A stretch of 64,000 bases of DNA. Source: Cryptomeria japonica. Lineage: Eukaryota > Streptophyta > Pinopsida > Cupressales > Cupressaceae. Below, in pieces: positions 33,619 to 45,294 of the stretch (position 1 is the stretch's first letter; every line of letters begins with the position of its first letter). The DNA lies in NCBI RefSeq assembly GCF_030272615.1, contig NC_081408.1, positions 308,834,450 to 308,898,449 of the forward strand, in the 5' to 3' direction. The notes below the pieces were generated by a model that had not been told where the DNA came from, did no database searches, and was given only the letters and a program-made list of their open reading frames with translations. The translations under genes and the position numbers were made by a program.

Positions 33619-34789
33619 CTTGTTGCCTATCTAGAATGGGTTTCAAGCATTGTGCCAGTGTCAAATCTAGATAAAAGAATAAGACTGTGCACCGATTTTA
33701 GAGATTTGAACAAGGCATGTCCCAAAGATGATTTCCCACTACCCAACATTGATATAATAGTGGACTTATCAGCAGGACATGAGATGTTTTCATTAATGGA
33801 TGGATTCTCAAGATACAATCAAATAAGAATCGCCCCTAAAGATCAAGAAAAGACAACATTCACCTGTGCATGGGGTACTTACTGCTGGAATTTTTATGCC
33901 ATTTGGGCTTAAGAATGCAAGAGCAACTTATCAAAGAGCTATGACAACAATCTTCCATGATATGATGCATACATTTATGGAAGACTATGTAGATGATATA
34001 CTTGCAAAATCTCATACAAGACAAGAGCATTTGAACATCCTGGGCAAGATATTTGATAGGATTGAAAGATACCAGTTAAGATTAAACCCAAAGAAATGTG
34101 CATTTGGAGTAACCTCTGGAAAACTTCTTGGGTACATTATATCAGCTCGTGGAATTGAAGTTCCAGAAAAGGTCAAAGCTATCATGGAAATGGAGTCACC
34201 TAGGAACATAAGTCAATTGTGTTCTTTACAAGGAAGAATGGAATCAATTAGAAGATTTGTCTCTCAATTAGCAGATATGTGTCATCCATTTACTCATCTT
34301 TTACATAAGAATGTTCCATTCAAATGGGATTAGAAATGTGAAGAGGCTTTTATGAAAATCAAAGAATATCTCATGAATCCTCCAGTACTTGTATCACCAA
34401 TCAAATGGAAACCATTATTACTCTATATCTCAGTGACAAATGTATCATTAGGCACTCTCCTAGCACAACATGATGAAGAAGGAAAAGAAAGAGCAATGTA
34501 TTACATCAGTCAAACACTTGTTGGCTATGAATTGAATTATACATCAATAGAGAAGACATGCCTAGCAGTTGTATTTGCAACTCAGAAGCTACGACATTAT
34601 ATGTTGACTCGTTCTTTGAAACTGGTAGCAAAGATAGATCCACTAAAGTATATGTTGAACAAGTCAACTTTAACAGGTAGACTAGCAAAGTGGGTTATGG
34701 TACTAGGTGAGTTTGATATAGAATATGTTGATCGCAAAGCTATCAAAGGACATGTCATTGCTGATGAATTAGCTAAAGCACCCTTATAA
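33619..34789 (+). pseudogene. pol: Element B reverse transcriptase and first RNase H
   Basis: Reverse transcriptase copies the element RNA into DNA and RNase H removes the template. RT runs from about 33640 (VSNLDKRIRLCTDFRDLNKA) through DGFSRYNQIRIAP to MPFGLKNARATYQRAM. Active site YVDD lies at 33986-33997. One frameshift falls near 33880, where the frame changes within the AWGT motif. The connection domain and a gypsy-type RNase H (LLLYISVTNVSLGTLLAQ, YTSIEKTCLAVVFATQKL) extend to TAA 34787-34789, with a TAG at 34331-34333. All stretches after 33880 share one frame, so point stops rather than indels killed it. Confidence 0.93.
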
Positions 34790-34801
34790 GATGACATACC
34801 A

Positions 34802-35476
34802 TTGCACATTGAATTTCTTGATGTAGACATTCTGACAATAAGTACAAAATTTTGGGAGTTATACTTTAATAGTTCTTATACACAATATGGATTAGGTGTA
34901 GTAATTTTGTTCATCTTGCCTCAGGGACACACAATTCCAAAATCATATAGGTTGTGGTTTCCATGCACAAACAATACTGCAAAATATGAAGCATTGACTA
35001 TTGGGCTCAAAATGGCTATTGAATGGACTATAAAAGAATTACATGTCTATGGTGATTCACAACTTATCATCAATCAAATAATTGATGATTATCAAACTAC
35101 AGATGACAAGCTTATGCCCTACAAATAGTTGGTAGAAGAGTTTAAAGAACACTTTGAAGAAGTATCATTCACAAAGATCCCAATAAATGAGAATAAAGAA
35201 ACAGATGCAATGGCTGCAATAGCATCTCTATTGCAGAATCAGGAAAATCAACAATGTTACGAATTCCTGGTGGAAGATATCTTAACCCCTACCATTCAAT
35301 CCCAACATACTTACATGATTTTCTATATATCGGCAACCAGCCAATCCTTATACGGCCAAACTTATCAGTACTTAAAAGAGAATATCCTTCCTCCTAATCT
35401 ATCTCGTAATCAGAGAAGAAATTTTATCCGTCAGTCATCCCGCTATACTATTATTGCTGATACATTATATAGGTGA
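34802..35476 (+). pseudogene. Element B second (archaeal-type) RNase H and linker
   Basis: A second RNase H follows the first in the same frame. WELYFNSSYTQYGLGVVI is the first active-site strand, and here Asn stands where the catalytic Asp is expected. NNTAKYEALTIGLKMA supplies the Glu and VYGDSQLIINQI the second Asp. Stops lie at TAG 35126-35128 and TGA 35474-35476. Dual RNase H is a known feature of the plant Tat lineage of Ty3/gypsy. A linker at 35129-35470 leads to integrase. Confidence 0.85.
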
Positions 35477-36602
35477 GGTATAGATAGCACTTTATTAAGA
35501 TGTCTCGAACAAGAAGAATCTAAGAAAGTTCTTAATGAAGTTCACACAGGTATTTGTGGCATGCACTCAAGTGGATTAACACTGGCTAAGAAACTTCTTC
35601 GTATGGGTTACTATTGGCCTACTATGGAGAGAGATTCATTCACATATGCCAAGAAATGCAAACAATGCCAGATCCATGGGAATCTCATCCACGCACCAAC
35701 AGAAGAATTGTATCCTATGGTAGGATCATGGCGATTTTCTCAATGGGGCCTTGATTTGGTAGGTAAGATAAATCCTTCATCCTCTACTGGACATAAGTTC
35801 ATTTTGACTGCTATTGAATATTTCACTAAATGGATTGAAGAAGTACCTTTGACAAAAGTGACAGGAAAATAAATATCATCATTCATCTTGAATTATATAA
35901 TCTGTCGCTATGGAGATCCTATAACCATTATCACTGATAATGGACAATCATTTAAGAATCAAGATGCGAAGGAACTATGTGAGCAATTCCATATCCAACA
36001 TAGGTTTTCTACTCCATATTATCCACAAGGAAATGGTCAAGCTGAGGCATCAAATAAGACTATCTTGAAAATCTTGAAGAAAACAGTCAATAAAGATGGA
36101 AAAGATTGGCACATTCAGCTAAATCTTGCTCTTTGGGCATACTAGACCAGCATCCACACACCAATAGGAGCAACTCCATATTTCTTAGTCTATTGATCAA
36201 AAGCCATGTTACCAATAGAAGTAGAGATAACTTCTCTATGAGTTTCCTTGAAGGGTCTTATACCAGAAGAAGAACAATGAGTCTCTAGACTTCAAGAACT
36301 TGAGCTGATCCAGGAACGTCGCCAAAATGCAACAGATTATTTGAAGGTGTATCAATAGAGAATCTAAAGAAGTTATAATCATAGAGTCAAGCCACGTATT
36401 TTTCAGATTGGAGATATAGTTCTAAGGGAGAATCCAAGAAAACAAGGCTGAGAAAAGAAGGGTAAATTTGAACCAAATTGGCTAGGTCCTTTTGTCATAG
36501 TAGCAACATATGTCTCAGGAGCATACAAGTTATCTACCCTTGAAGGTGATTGGTTTGATGAACCTATCAATTCTATCCATCTCAAGAAATTCTATGTTTG
36601 AG
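35477..36602 (+). pseudogene. Element B integrase
   Basis: Integrase inserts the DNA copy into the genome. In the same frame as RT are an HHCC zinc finger (HTGICGMHSSG and KKCKQCQ, 35540-35675) and the DDE core with Asp in WGLDLVG (35753), Asp in TDNGQSF (35936) and Glu in GQAEASNK (36044). The C-terminal part includes KPRIFQIGDIVLREN and GPFVIVATYVSGAYKL, ending at TGA 36600-36602. Stops at 35870-35872, 36143-36145 and several between 36190 and 36450 interrupt it. No chromodomain is visible after the core. Confidence 0.92.
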
Positions 36603-38440
36603 ATATAAAGTTTTGAAAAATCAATAAAAAGCATATAAAGCTCTGAAGAAATCAGTAAAAAATCAGAAAAGCAGAAAATCCCTAAAAAGTATAAAATAAC
36701 AGAAAACAAGAAAAAAATCAAAATATGGAAAAAATGCAATAAATTTAGATAGTGAAAACCTGGTAAATATGCGCTAGCTAAAAAGAGAGTTCTTCCATCT
36801 ATGAGATCTCTTTGCGCACCTATCCACTCCATCCTATCGCGTCTATCACTTCCATCTATCCTAGCTTATCCATTCCATCTTTCACATCTATTTCTTTGAA
36901 CCATTTAGCAAGAAATATGCAGCTTACCAACAATTATCAATCTATGATATACTTATCATAGTCACCATCTTAGATTTTATCAGAATCAATCAATTTGCAT
37001 TCATATCCTGCCATGGTTTGGATCTTGATCAATTCATACATCCATAATAAAGTTTTGTTTCTGTTGGGGGAAAAATCCTAATTCCTTTTGCAAAGGTGAA
37101 TTTTTGAATCTTTGAAAAATAAAAAACATTCAGAAAACTTAGAAAAACCAAAAACATCTAGGATTTTGAAACAAATAACAAACAACAAAGAAACAAAGAT
37201 CAAGGCATTTTATAGTAACTGAATAGTGAAACTCAGGAAACAAAGAATCAACCAACAAGTAATAAAGGATTACCAATGATCATTCATCAAGATGATTATA
37301 TCAATTAATGGCCATGAGAACATGTGAATGACATACACGATTCATTGTTTGTATCTTGATTTTATTGCTAATCATGTACTCTACGCGACTCAAGGATGTC
37401 CATGACTAGAGAAGCTATGATGGGGCATTATTATTTTCTTTGACTGTTGTCTCTAGTTCATCTCTTACTATGGTATGTACTTGTCTAAGGATATAATTGG
37501 CAAAAGATCAAAGAGGATGTCCCGGGTCATGCATGAAAGGAGATAATCCTCATCTGTTCTGCAAGAAATACTCAGGTCAGCTTGATTCATTTTATCAAGT
37601 TGCTTGTATTAACTTGCTATATCAAAATCCATGTAAGAAATACTCAGGTTAGCTTGAATCATTATGTCAATTTGCTTGTATTTTTTCTTACAACATTTTA
37701 AGGCCCAATGATGAAATCAAGCACTGTTACAAGAGAAGCATATGAAGAATGGTAGTGTCATTTTTTTTTAGTTAGATCATTTTAGATTAGCTCATTATTT
37801 CGTCTACATTATAAGCATTCATTGTCAATTGCATTATAAAGCATTTAATTTCATTCATAGATCAACGGTCATAAATAAATATTGAGTATACTTGGACAAA
37901 CAAAAATAATTTGCATTTGATCATTGTAGGTGCATTCATTTTTTTAGAATCATCATCATCCATTTCATTTAGTTGCATGTTTACACTTAGATTCATAATC
38001 ATTATAAGCATTACATATAAAAATTAAAAAAAAACAATTTGAATTACATATTACATCATCATTCATTTGCATTCCCATATAGATCATTTCAATAGCATCA
38101 TTTAAGTTAGTAATCATTTTCATTTGCATCCATGATCATCAAAATAAAAAAATCAAAAGCATTTTTCATCGCATCATATAGAACATCATCATCATAAAAA
38201 GTAAAAAGGAAAAGAAAAGATCATCATCCATGTAATCAATGCATATAGATCATCATCATATAAAGTAACATGCATAATAAAATATCATCATATAGAGTCC
38301 ATATCTGCATAGATCATCATAAAACAATAAAAAGTCCAAGTATACAATGATATCGGATAAAAAATACACGTGCCTCATCAAATATCAATCAAGTCAAGGC
38401 TGTCATGTACCACTACCACTTGAATTTATCTATCTCTATG
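36603..38440 (+). other. Element B spacer between pol and the antisense gene
   Basis: About 1.8 kb without a supported gene. It is A-rich at first, then rich in ATCATCATC words (about 37900-38330). A G-run CTGTTGGGGGAAAAATCC near 37059 resembles a polypurine tract but has no LTR after it. Confidence 0.6.
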
Positions 38441-38446
38441 GCTGTG

Positions 38447-40441
38447 GGTGAGAAGATCGTCTAGATGCCTATCTCATACAATCACCACTCCTCTGAGGAG
38501 GTCCCATAGCTCGACCACTGCTAGTATCCATCCTCATAGTGGCATGATAGCTACCTACTCTCTGTCTCTTTGTGACTAAATCCTCATATAATTGTCGCCA
38601 GTGTGATGTCTCCTTCCCAGCCCAAAATAGTCATCTAATGGTATCAGATGAGAGAGTGCCCAATCCAACCTGCTGAATATGTTCAAGGAGACCCTGAGTA
38701 TCTTGTTGTCTCCTAACAACCCTATCCCTCTCTGTCATGAGTGTCTGTACCTATTCCCTAAGATGATATATCTATTCTCTAAGACTATCCAAGGTCTCTT
38801 GCTCTAGCACATCCTACTGACGAACATGACCCCCAATCCCCTCAACTCCAAGTCCCTGTCCACCTGCTAGAATCTCAACCCAAGTAGCTCTCAGAACCCA
38901 TCGTCTAATAAGTGGAACATCATCCTCTAGATCCTCATCCTCTCCACCATGAGTAGCAATAACCCTAGGGTCTGGCTGAATTTGACCAAAAACAATGCCT
39001 CTCCCGCAACCCCTATCTAGTCACGTAATCCTACCTCCTCCTATTGAGGGTAACCCTCTCGATGATCTCATCCCTACCCTGCTAGTATCCCTCCCAAACC
39101 ATCCTACCTCTCTCCCACCCATAGGAAGTGGTCTCTCAGTCTTGCCAACTGGTCCAAAAGGTCCTCCATGGACTCTCAATCAACCTCCTCTCCATCCGAG
39201 TCTCCTATCGCCTCCACCTACATCCCCTCCCTCATCTCCATCACCTCCAACCTCTTGTAAAAGCTCTAAGCTCTCATCTCTATCTCTGTCTCCTAATAAT
39301 GGGATCATCTAAATCATCATCCTCATCTCCTGAGTTGGGAGGAGGGTCTGCTGAATTGGTAATACGAGGAAATGGGTGAGCAAGTATGTACTGAGCATAA
39401 TCTGTAGTAACCCCAGGATCTAGAATGTGAAATCCCAAATCATAAGCCACCCTAGGAGTAGCTACAAACTTTGCATGTGCTATCTCAAAAGGCAAAGACG
39501 GTCCCTAATCTGGCCTATCCTTGTACCGTCGTGCATATATCGTGACACCAGTAGGCATGGGATGAATGATACCAAACTGTCTCAGGATGCGACTAATCAA
39601 CTTCCGCTCAACAATGTATGGAGTCCAACCAATGAGATATCTACTCTGCATAATAAATGGTAATGTATGTGCATCATCCATCAATGGCTCACAATAGATA
39701 TAAGGTCTCCATATAACACTATCTAGTGAATCAAGAACCCAATGCCAATACTCCATCTTACCCAACTTATGCTGAGTAAGGATACCTGCATATAAATAAA
39801 CATATGGCTACCTCTCACCATGAACTCTATGATGAATGGGCTGAGTAATAGCAATGTGCTCCCAGCACTAGATTTGCAAAAGTGTGCATCTTGTTGATAA
39901 ACTAGCACTCTCATTGAAAACAACCTGATGAAGATCATGATACAAATGAGTGAGCATACAAACATGCCACGCATATCAAGTCTAATGTTGCATCATACTC
40001 TGAATAATCTCACCCCAACCAACAATAAAACCTCGAGATCTCTTGTTTGGACAAATGAATCCCCCAATCAAACTTGCACGAATCACAGGGAGAGTCTCGT
40101 AATACATAATCATATCCTCCCATCAGATTTATCCTCTCAAAATTCTCTCATCACCCAATATGGCTCTGCAAGCCTCTGTCCCTCCATCATCCTGAAAAAT
40201 CATATTGGACTAACTCACCGGTCACAGGGATGTGGAGAATCCTGTAGACATCCTCAAGCATCACACTAATCTCACCCGTGGGCAGGTGGAAAGTGTTATA
40301 CTCGCTATGCCATCTCTCTGCTAAAGAAGTCAACAATCCCCTATTATGGATAATATCAGTCATGTATAATAAGTGGCGTAATCCACAGGCATCTATATGT
40401 CTCACCTCAGCCTGTGTAAGCTCTAGCACTAAGTGGCGCAT
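38447..40441 (-). pseudogene. Antisense plant-mobile-domain (PMD, MAIN/MAIL-like) gene of element B
   Basis: On the minus strand, opposite to gag-pol, an ATG at 40441 opens a protein with PMD features: a helical start (LTQAEVRHIDACGLRHLL), HLPTGEISVMLEDVYRIL (near 40290), the counterpart of the family's His-Leu-Pro-x-Gly-Glu block, and downstream WHWVLDSLDSVIWRPY, TLPFIMQSRYLIGW and ERKLISRILRQFGII (39765-39580). An acidic Pro-rich stretch follows (39340-39280). A distal part (WRQLYEDLVTKRQRVGSYH, near 38600) looks like the end. One frame change separates 40187 from 39974, and stops occur. PMD proteins are known both as plant nuclear proteins and as passengers of Ty3/gypsy and MULE elements. 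The role here is unknown; it may counter host silencing. Confidence 0.8.
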
Positions 40442-40825
40442 AGTCGAGAATTTCTCCCGACACCGGAGAACATCGAGTTTCTCCTGTTTACCAAGAGAAT
40501 TTGATCAATCATCAATAATCTATCTATCTATCAAAAAGATCACTAATCTATCACATCAACAATTGGTACATCTTTTTAAATGAAGCAAATAAGGCTATCA
40601 AATCAAACTCTGTTATGCTCTTCATCAGAAACTGCATCGGTTTCTTATAGCTAATCTATTAATCTATCAATCAAATTCAATCAATCAATCATTTATCCTA
40701 TCAATCATCATTATCAAATTTTTATTCATCAAGTACCTATCAATCACAATTGCGCATCAAAATGCCTAAACTCTAATCATCACAGTGAATTTTAACATGA
40801 ACAACATCAAACAAATTCATTTGAA
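40442..40825 (+). other. Element B spacer, upstream of the antisense gene
   Basis: Gene-free on both strands. It is rich in ATCAATCAATC and TCTATCAATC words. A promoter for the minus-strand gene would have to lie here or in the 3' LTR, but no TATA box stood out. Confidence 0.5.
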
Positions 40826-41085
40826 ACATAAGCACTAATCTTTTTAACAAAAGAATTATTCTATTGAACACGGGCGCTAAATCAAACATATGCATGAACC
40901 TTTTTCGCACAAGCGCTAAACCTTGGAGCAAAAGCATGAAACAACAAAAAACACTGCCCTATTCATCATATGCACTAACATACATCAAAAATGCTCTAAC
41001 AAAATGATCATATGCACTAAAATTATCAGATGTGCTAACTTTAAATGCAAAAGCACTAACAAATAAATCGAAAGCGTTAAAACAT
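40826..41085 (-). repeat. Reverse-complement TTAGCGCTTTTGT-type repeats near element B 3' end
   Basis: On the plus strand, words AAGCACTAATC, GGGCGCTAAATC, CAAGCGCTAAACC, TATGCACTAAC, AAAGCACTAAC and AAGCGTTAAAAC recur every 15-35 bases. These are the reverse complement of the repeats at 28886-29212. Confidence 0.75.
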
Positions 41086-41582
41086 AAAGCCGAAAATCAA
41101 AAAAAATTTAAAAAGCCTCATACGCGCCGAAAAACATGGAAAATCATACGACAAGTTGCAAAACAACTTGGGATAAGGTACATACTAGATGCCCATAGTC
41201 AAGAGGTTGCTAATATTGTCAAATGCACTCAAATTGATGGTTCTCGAATGGAATCACCATTTCGCCACCTCACCTACGATAAATTTCTTCAAAAGCTAAC
41301 AAGGATGCAAATGAAATTAAAATTACCTTTGGTTAATTTTATATTTACCATTTAGAAGGGTAATTAATGGTATTAAAATGGGGCAATTTTATTTATTTTT
41401 CACAAATGAATTTAATTGACGGACTTTTTCAATTATCGTGAGATCAATCGCTTATCCAAAATTTTCAACAATTTCACGATCAATCTTCCGAGGGGGCACA
41501 CAATCAGGATTTTCAATCTCCATCAGGCACACTATCAAGACTTGATTTAATCTTTGAAACAATGTTGTCTCGACATCATTTC

Positions 41583-41596
41583 AAAGAGAGGCAAAA
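41583..41596 (+). other. Element B polypurine tract
   Basis: AAAGAGAGGCAAAA directly before the 3' LTR start TGTATACAC. Confidence 0.75.
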
Positions 41597-42775
41597 TGTA
41601 TACACATAAAAATGTCTATGAGCAATTAAATAAATGTTTTATATTTATTTAATATTTATTCTTCTATTAAATAATTAATTTGAAAAGATTAATTTATTTA
41701 AATCATTTCGTGTCTTTCTATTAATTAATTTAATTGAAATATTTTATTAATTAATTCATCTATCCTATTCCCCTAATTAATTAAATATCTAATATTTAAT
41801 TATTCTCCTAATCAATTAATTAAATATCTAATATTTAATTATTCCTCCAATCAATTAAATATCTAATATTTAATGATTATTCTTCTATCATATAGTCTCA
41901 ATTATTAAATAATTTTCTAAATTATTTAATCCCTTTTCCAACTCACCTTCCATCTCCACTTCATCTTTCCTTTACCAACTCATCAGTCATGTGGCTAAAG
42001 ATATTAATATTTCTTAAATATTAATTGATCATTTATTAGCCACTTATCTTCAACTTCTGAATTTAATGAAATATTGTGTACGTACACATATCTCTAAACC
42101 TTCTTCTATATTCTCTCCAACATCCCTACATCTTAGGAAGGACTTGAGTCCACTTGTCCTCTCATGCCTAAATCTTCTCCAACCATCTCTATATTTCCTC
42201 GATCAGTAACCTAGTCAAGGTGAGATGAGTGACACTTGTCTTCTCCTTCCCCATTTCTCTCAACCTTCACCTTTTCTCACAGCCATCCATATCTGTAGAT
42301 CTGATCATGACCGTTGATCTAGGCCACACCATTTTATCCTCTCAAAGTCTATAAAAGTAGGAGTTTGAGTTGAGAAAGAGTTAGTCTTCAAGTGAGTTTT
42401 CAAGTTAACCATTTGTGAAAACTTATGCATCCGTGAGTTTTAAATCTTGAAGCAAATAAGAATTTCTCATTTAGCATAATCATTTAGCATTGCATATCAT
42501 AGTATCAGTTAACTATTAGTTATCAATCCATTCTTCATATGCCATCTTGGAAGCTATATGTGCTTGTCTGAGAGCACATCATCTGCAACCAGGAATAGTG
42601 GAGTTAGAACACAATGAGACTTAAATCATGAAGGTAAAAATAATGTTTTTATTTTAAATATTCATTTCATGTAGTTTCATTGGTTGAATTTGGATTTCTT
42701 GTAGCATTTCCTTTGCATTTTGTGAAACTAACATGTTGCAGGTAGTATTCTGATGACGAAATTCAAGTTGACCCA
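41597..42775 (+). repeat. Element B 3' LTR (1179 bp)
   Basis: Aligns with 27644-28811 from TGTATACACATAAAAATG to the final TTCAAGTTGACCCA. It has an extra short TTTAATATTTA insertion near its start, and its TATA box lies at 42350-42357. It is followed by ATTAT, the right target duplication. Confidence 0.95.
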
Positions 42776-42780
42776 ATTAT

Positions 42781-42872
42781 TAATTTCAGATTTGATTTAG
42801 GAACACATTTCACTCATTAATATCATTTTATAAATTGACATTTAGAGTTCTTGCATTGTTTAAAATTGAACA
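42781..42872 (+). repeat. Second element A leader, right part
   Basis: TAATTTCAGATTTGATTTAG and the rest continue the match to element A's leader (21629-21717) that was interrupted at 27643. The match ends after TTGAACA at 42872, so the second A unit is truncated there. Confidence 0.85.
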
Positions 42873-44160
42873 TTATATGTATCTTGAATCTTGACTTTAC
42901 TTTTGCTCCAATGCTTGAAAGAAGACTGATTGTTTGCTCACTTGAATTTGAATTATGAATGCTTGATTGCTTGATTGATCGAATGCTAGATAGGATTGAA
43001 TGTATATCAAAATGAAAGCCTAGGTAGACCTCCTTTTATACATGCTTAGTCAGAAAACAAATTTATTTTCCAACATGAGCCGACACGGGATCCAAGTTCT
43101 TGCCCATTTCAAGTCACCATTATGAGGCCCTAAAATGGTCCCTAATTAAGAGGACCAGGGTATGGGTGCTCTGGTCCTAGCCAATTAGGAACTCTGGATT
43201 TTGGGGAAGAAAGCACACAGATAATGAAAATATTTAGTTTGGTGCATGGTATGAGTAGAATCAGGGCTCCAATCAGGCCTTGAAGGATAAATGCCAAGGT
43301 GAGGGCCCAAATAAGGATAAAATTGTAAGGGAGTACAATTTAGTATGCTACATTAGTCACCAATTTAGTGGGAGTATGAGACTAAGCATACTCACGGTAA
43401 AGTACAAAGGTTTGCATTGAAAACTTTTATCAAGATATCAAAGAGATAAGACACTCTAAGCTGCCAAGGGACTTTAGGGTCTTACTATTCCAACATCAAG
43501 ATAAAAGGGACATCATAAGAAAAAGAGAGAGAGAATCATGACTACTAGCCTAGTAAGGTTCACTTACTATGAGTTGTGAAAAAGAAAAATACCAAATTAC
43601 AAAGCAAAAGGCTTAGTTTGCAAAGTAACTCGAGTATCGAAACATGTGACAATGTGTGCATAAAGTGAAACATTGAATGGAGTTTATTACCCCATGTTAA
43701 AGAGATTGCATATGGTTTATCAAGAGCAATTTATTTAAGGTAGTATGCATCCAAAGACATGTGTATTATATGTAGCCTAATCAGACTCAAAGGTTAACTT
43801 TTGCCTACTTCTATCGGTGCGATTTTCCCCCATATTTATTTTCATATTGGTTGACTTGTTGTAACCCTAATTTTGTAACCAACATAAGTCTTGATAAAAA
43901 AGGCTAAGGGTTAGGGTTTTCGGTAGAGATAATTTTCTAGAATTTTTGTAGCGGTATTGAGTTGCAAGGGGTTTCTGGTTGCAACCGGTTTTGATTTACT
44001 GGATAATAATATTGGGCTATCTATTTGGTGGATGTAGCCCTAGTTTGGGTGAACCACATTAAATATTGTGTCTTCATTTTTATTATTTTTGTGTTTATAA
44101 TTCCTATGTTTAATATTTATCTACATATAATTGATATTTTCTTCATGCAATTCCTAACAA
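42873..44160. other. Gene-free DNA, possible LTR fragment
   Basis: No coding frame. About 43118-43200 has GGACCAGGGTATGGGTGCTC and GGTCCTAGCCAATTAGGAAC, resembling the GGGCATGGTGCCCTGGTCC wording of element A's LTR. It may be a diverged relative. Confidence 0.45.
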
Positions 44161-44169
44161 GACAAGCAC

Positions 44170-45294
44170 ATTACCACAATGATATGCCCCCAAGAAAGGA
44201 CAAATCAAAGGATAATGGTCACAAAACATAGAATACATAAGGGATATACTAACTCTAGGGTGAGTATTCTCTTATGATAAATAATGTATATCATGAAATA
44301 TTTGTATTGAATTGATTTCATCCCCAAAAGATAGTGGAACCACAAGCACAATGGAAGAAGGAAACATTTGTCTTTTGAGTCAACATGGAAGAGATTGAAA
44401 GAGATCTCAACACTTTGCATCATCCCCAATTAGACAACACAAGGGACAACAAATAGAAGAACTAAGATATAAATAGAAGAATGTCATAATAGATTCAACC
44501 TCTTTATTACCTTGCACTAATAGAGTGACAAGATATACAAAGAGAACCTAACATAACCAAAAAAAACATCACGGGGAAAACACATTATGAACATGCAAGA
44601 GAGGGGAGAGAGAATCTACGACATGAATGAAGCTAATCAAGAAACTCATTTGCCTCCCAATCTTGTTGAACATTGTTTTGGGAAGTTGGAAAAGATGAAA
44701 GAGGGGAAACTTAGAGCATGGTAGATGGAGCTACTACAAGTTCCAAACAAGGACCATGCTCTAATGATGAGTCACTTTGTCTGTCACTAGGAGATAGAAT
44801 TAATGATTTTAAAAATTGTTTAGATAAATCATTATCCACATCAAATTGCTCATATTCAGCATTAGAATCATTGGCATCATCATTGTTAGCATAAACATCA
44901 GTATCATCCATTTCTTCATCAACATTAATAATAATACAATTTCTTAAATGAATAGAAGATGAACCATCATCTTTCTTAGCATTTTTTATCTTGGTGATTT
45001 AGGTTGAACTTCCTCCCTATGGTTAGGTGAAGGCTGGACAAATAGGACCAAGTCAACCTTTGGTGTCTTTTGGGAGGAAATGGGTTGAGAAGCAAGTTCA
45101 TGAGTCTTAGCACAATATCTCCATCAAAATTCTCTTGCACAATGGTTTCTTTTATTTTTAGCTGAGGTTTGTGAAGGTTTAGAGTCAATAAACATATGCT
45201 TCTTCTCTTCCTTTAAAGGAGGAGGAATGGGAGAAGATCTGCTAGGTTCAACGATAGGAGATGTCGAGGGATTCCCTTTGTAAAATGCAGGAGG
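44170..45294 (-). other. Open minus-strand segments, unrecognised
   Basis: Minus-strand frames 45124-45330, 44976-45188 and 44711-44911 lie head to tail. They code Pro/Ser/Lys-rich sequence (SRSSPIPPPLKEEKK) and then an acidic Asp/Asn-rich sequence (DANDSNAEYEQFDVDND). The composition is biased as in a disordered protein, but frames change and no domain is recognised. It could be a decayed gag or host gene fragment, or chance. Element C begins at 45295. Confidence 0.25.

Larger units (their letters stand above)
27644..42775 (+). mobile_element. Element B: full-length Ty3/gypsy Tat-type retrotransposon, 15.1 kb
   Basis: LTRs 27644-28811 and 41597-42775, primer binding site at 28815, polypurine tract 41583-41596 and a 5-bp ATTAT target duplication define both ends. 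Order is LTR, long leader, gag, protease, RT, RNase H, second (archaeal-type) RNase H, integrase, long spacer, antisense plant-mobile-domain gene, LTR. Integrase after RNase H marks Ty3/gypsy. The second RNase H and extra antisense gene point to the Tat/Ogre branch. Coding parts carry many stops, so this copy cannot move by itself. Confidence 0.95.

Noticed and set aside
37050-37075. Second polypurine tract in element B
   Set aside because: It is G-rich as expected, but no LTR follows and the real tract is at 41583.
38995-39379. Pro/Ser-rich plus-strand frames
   Set aside because: They are shadows of the Glu/Gly-rich end of the antisense plant-mobile-domain gene.
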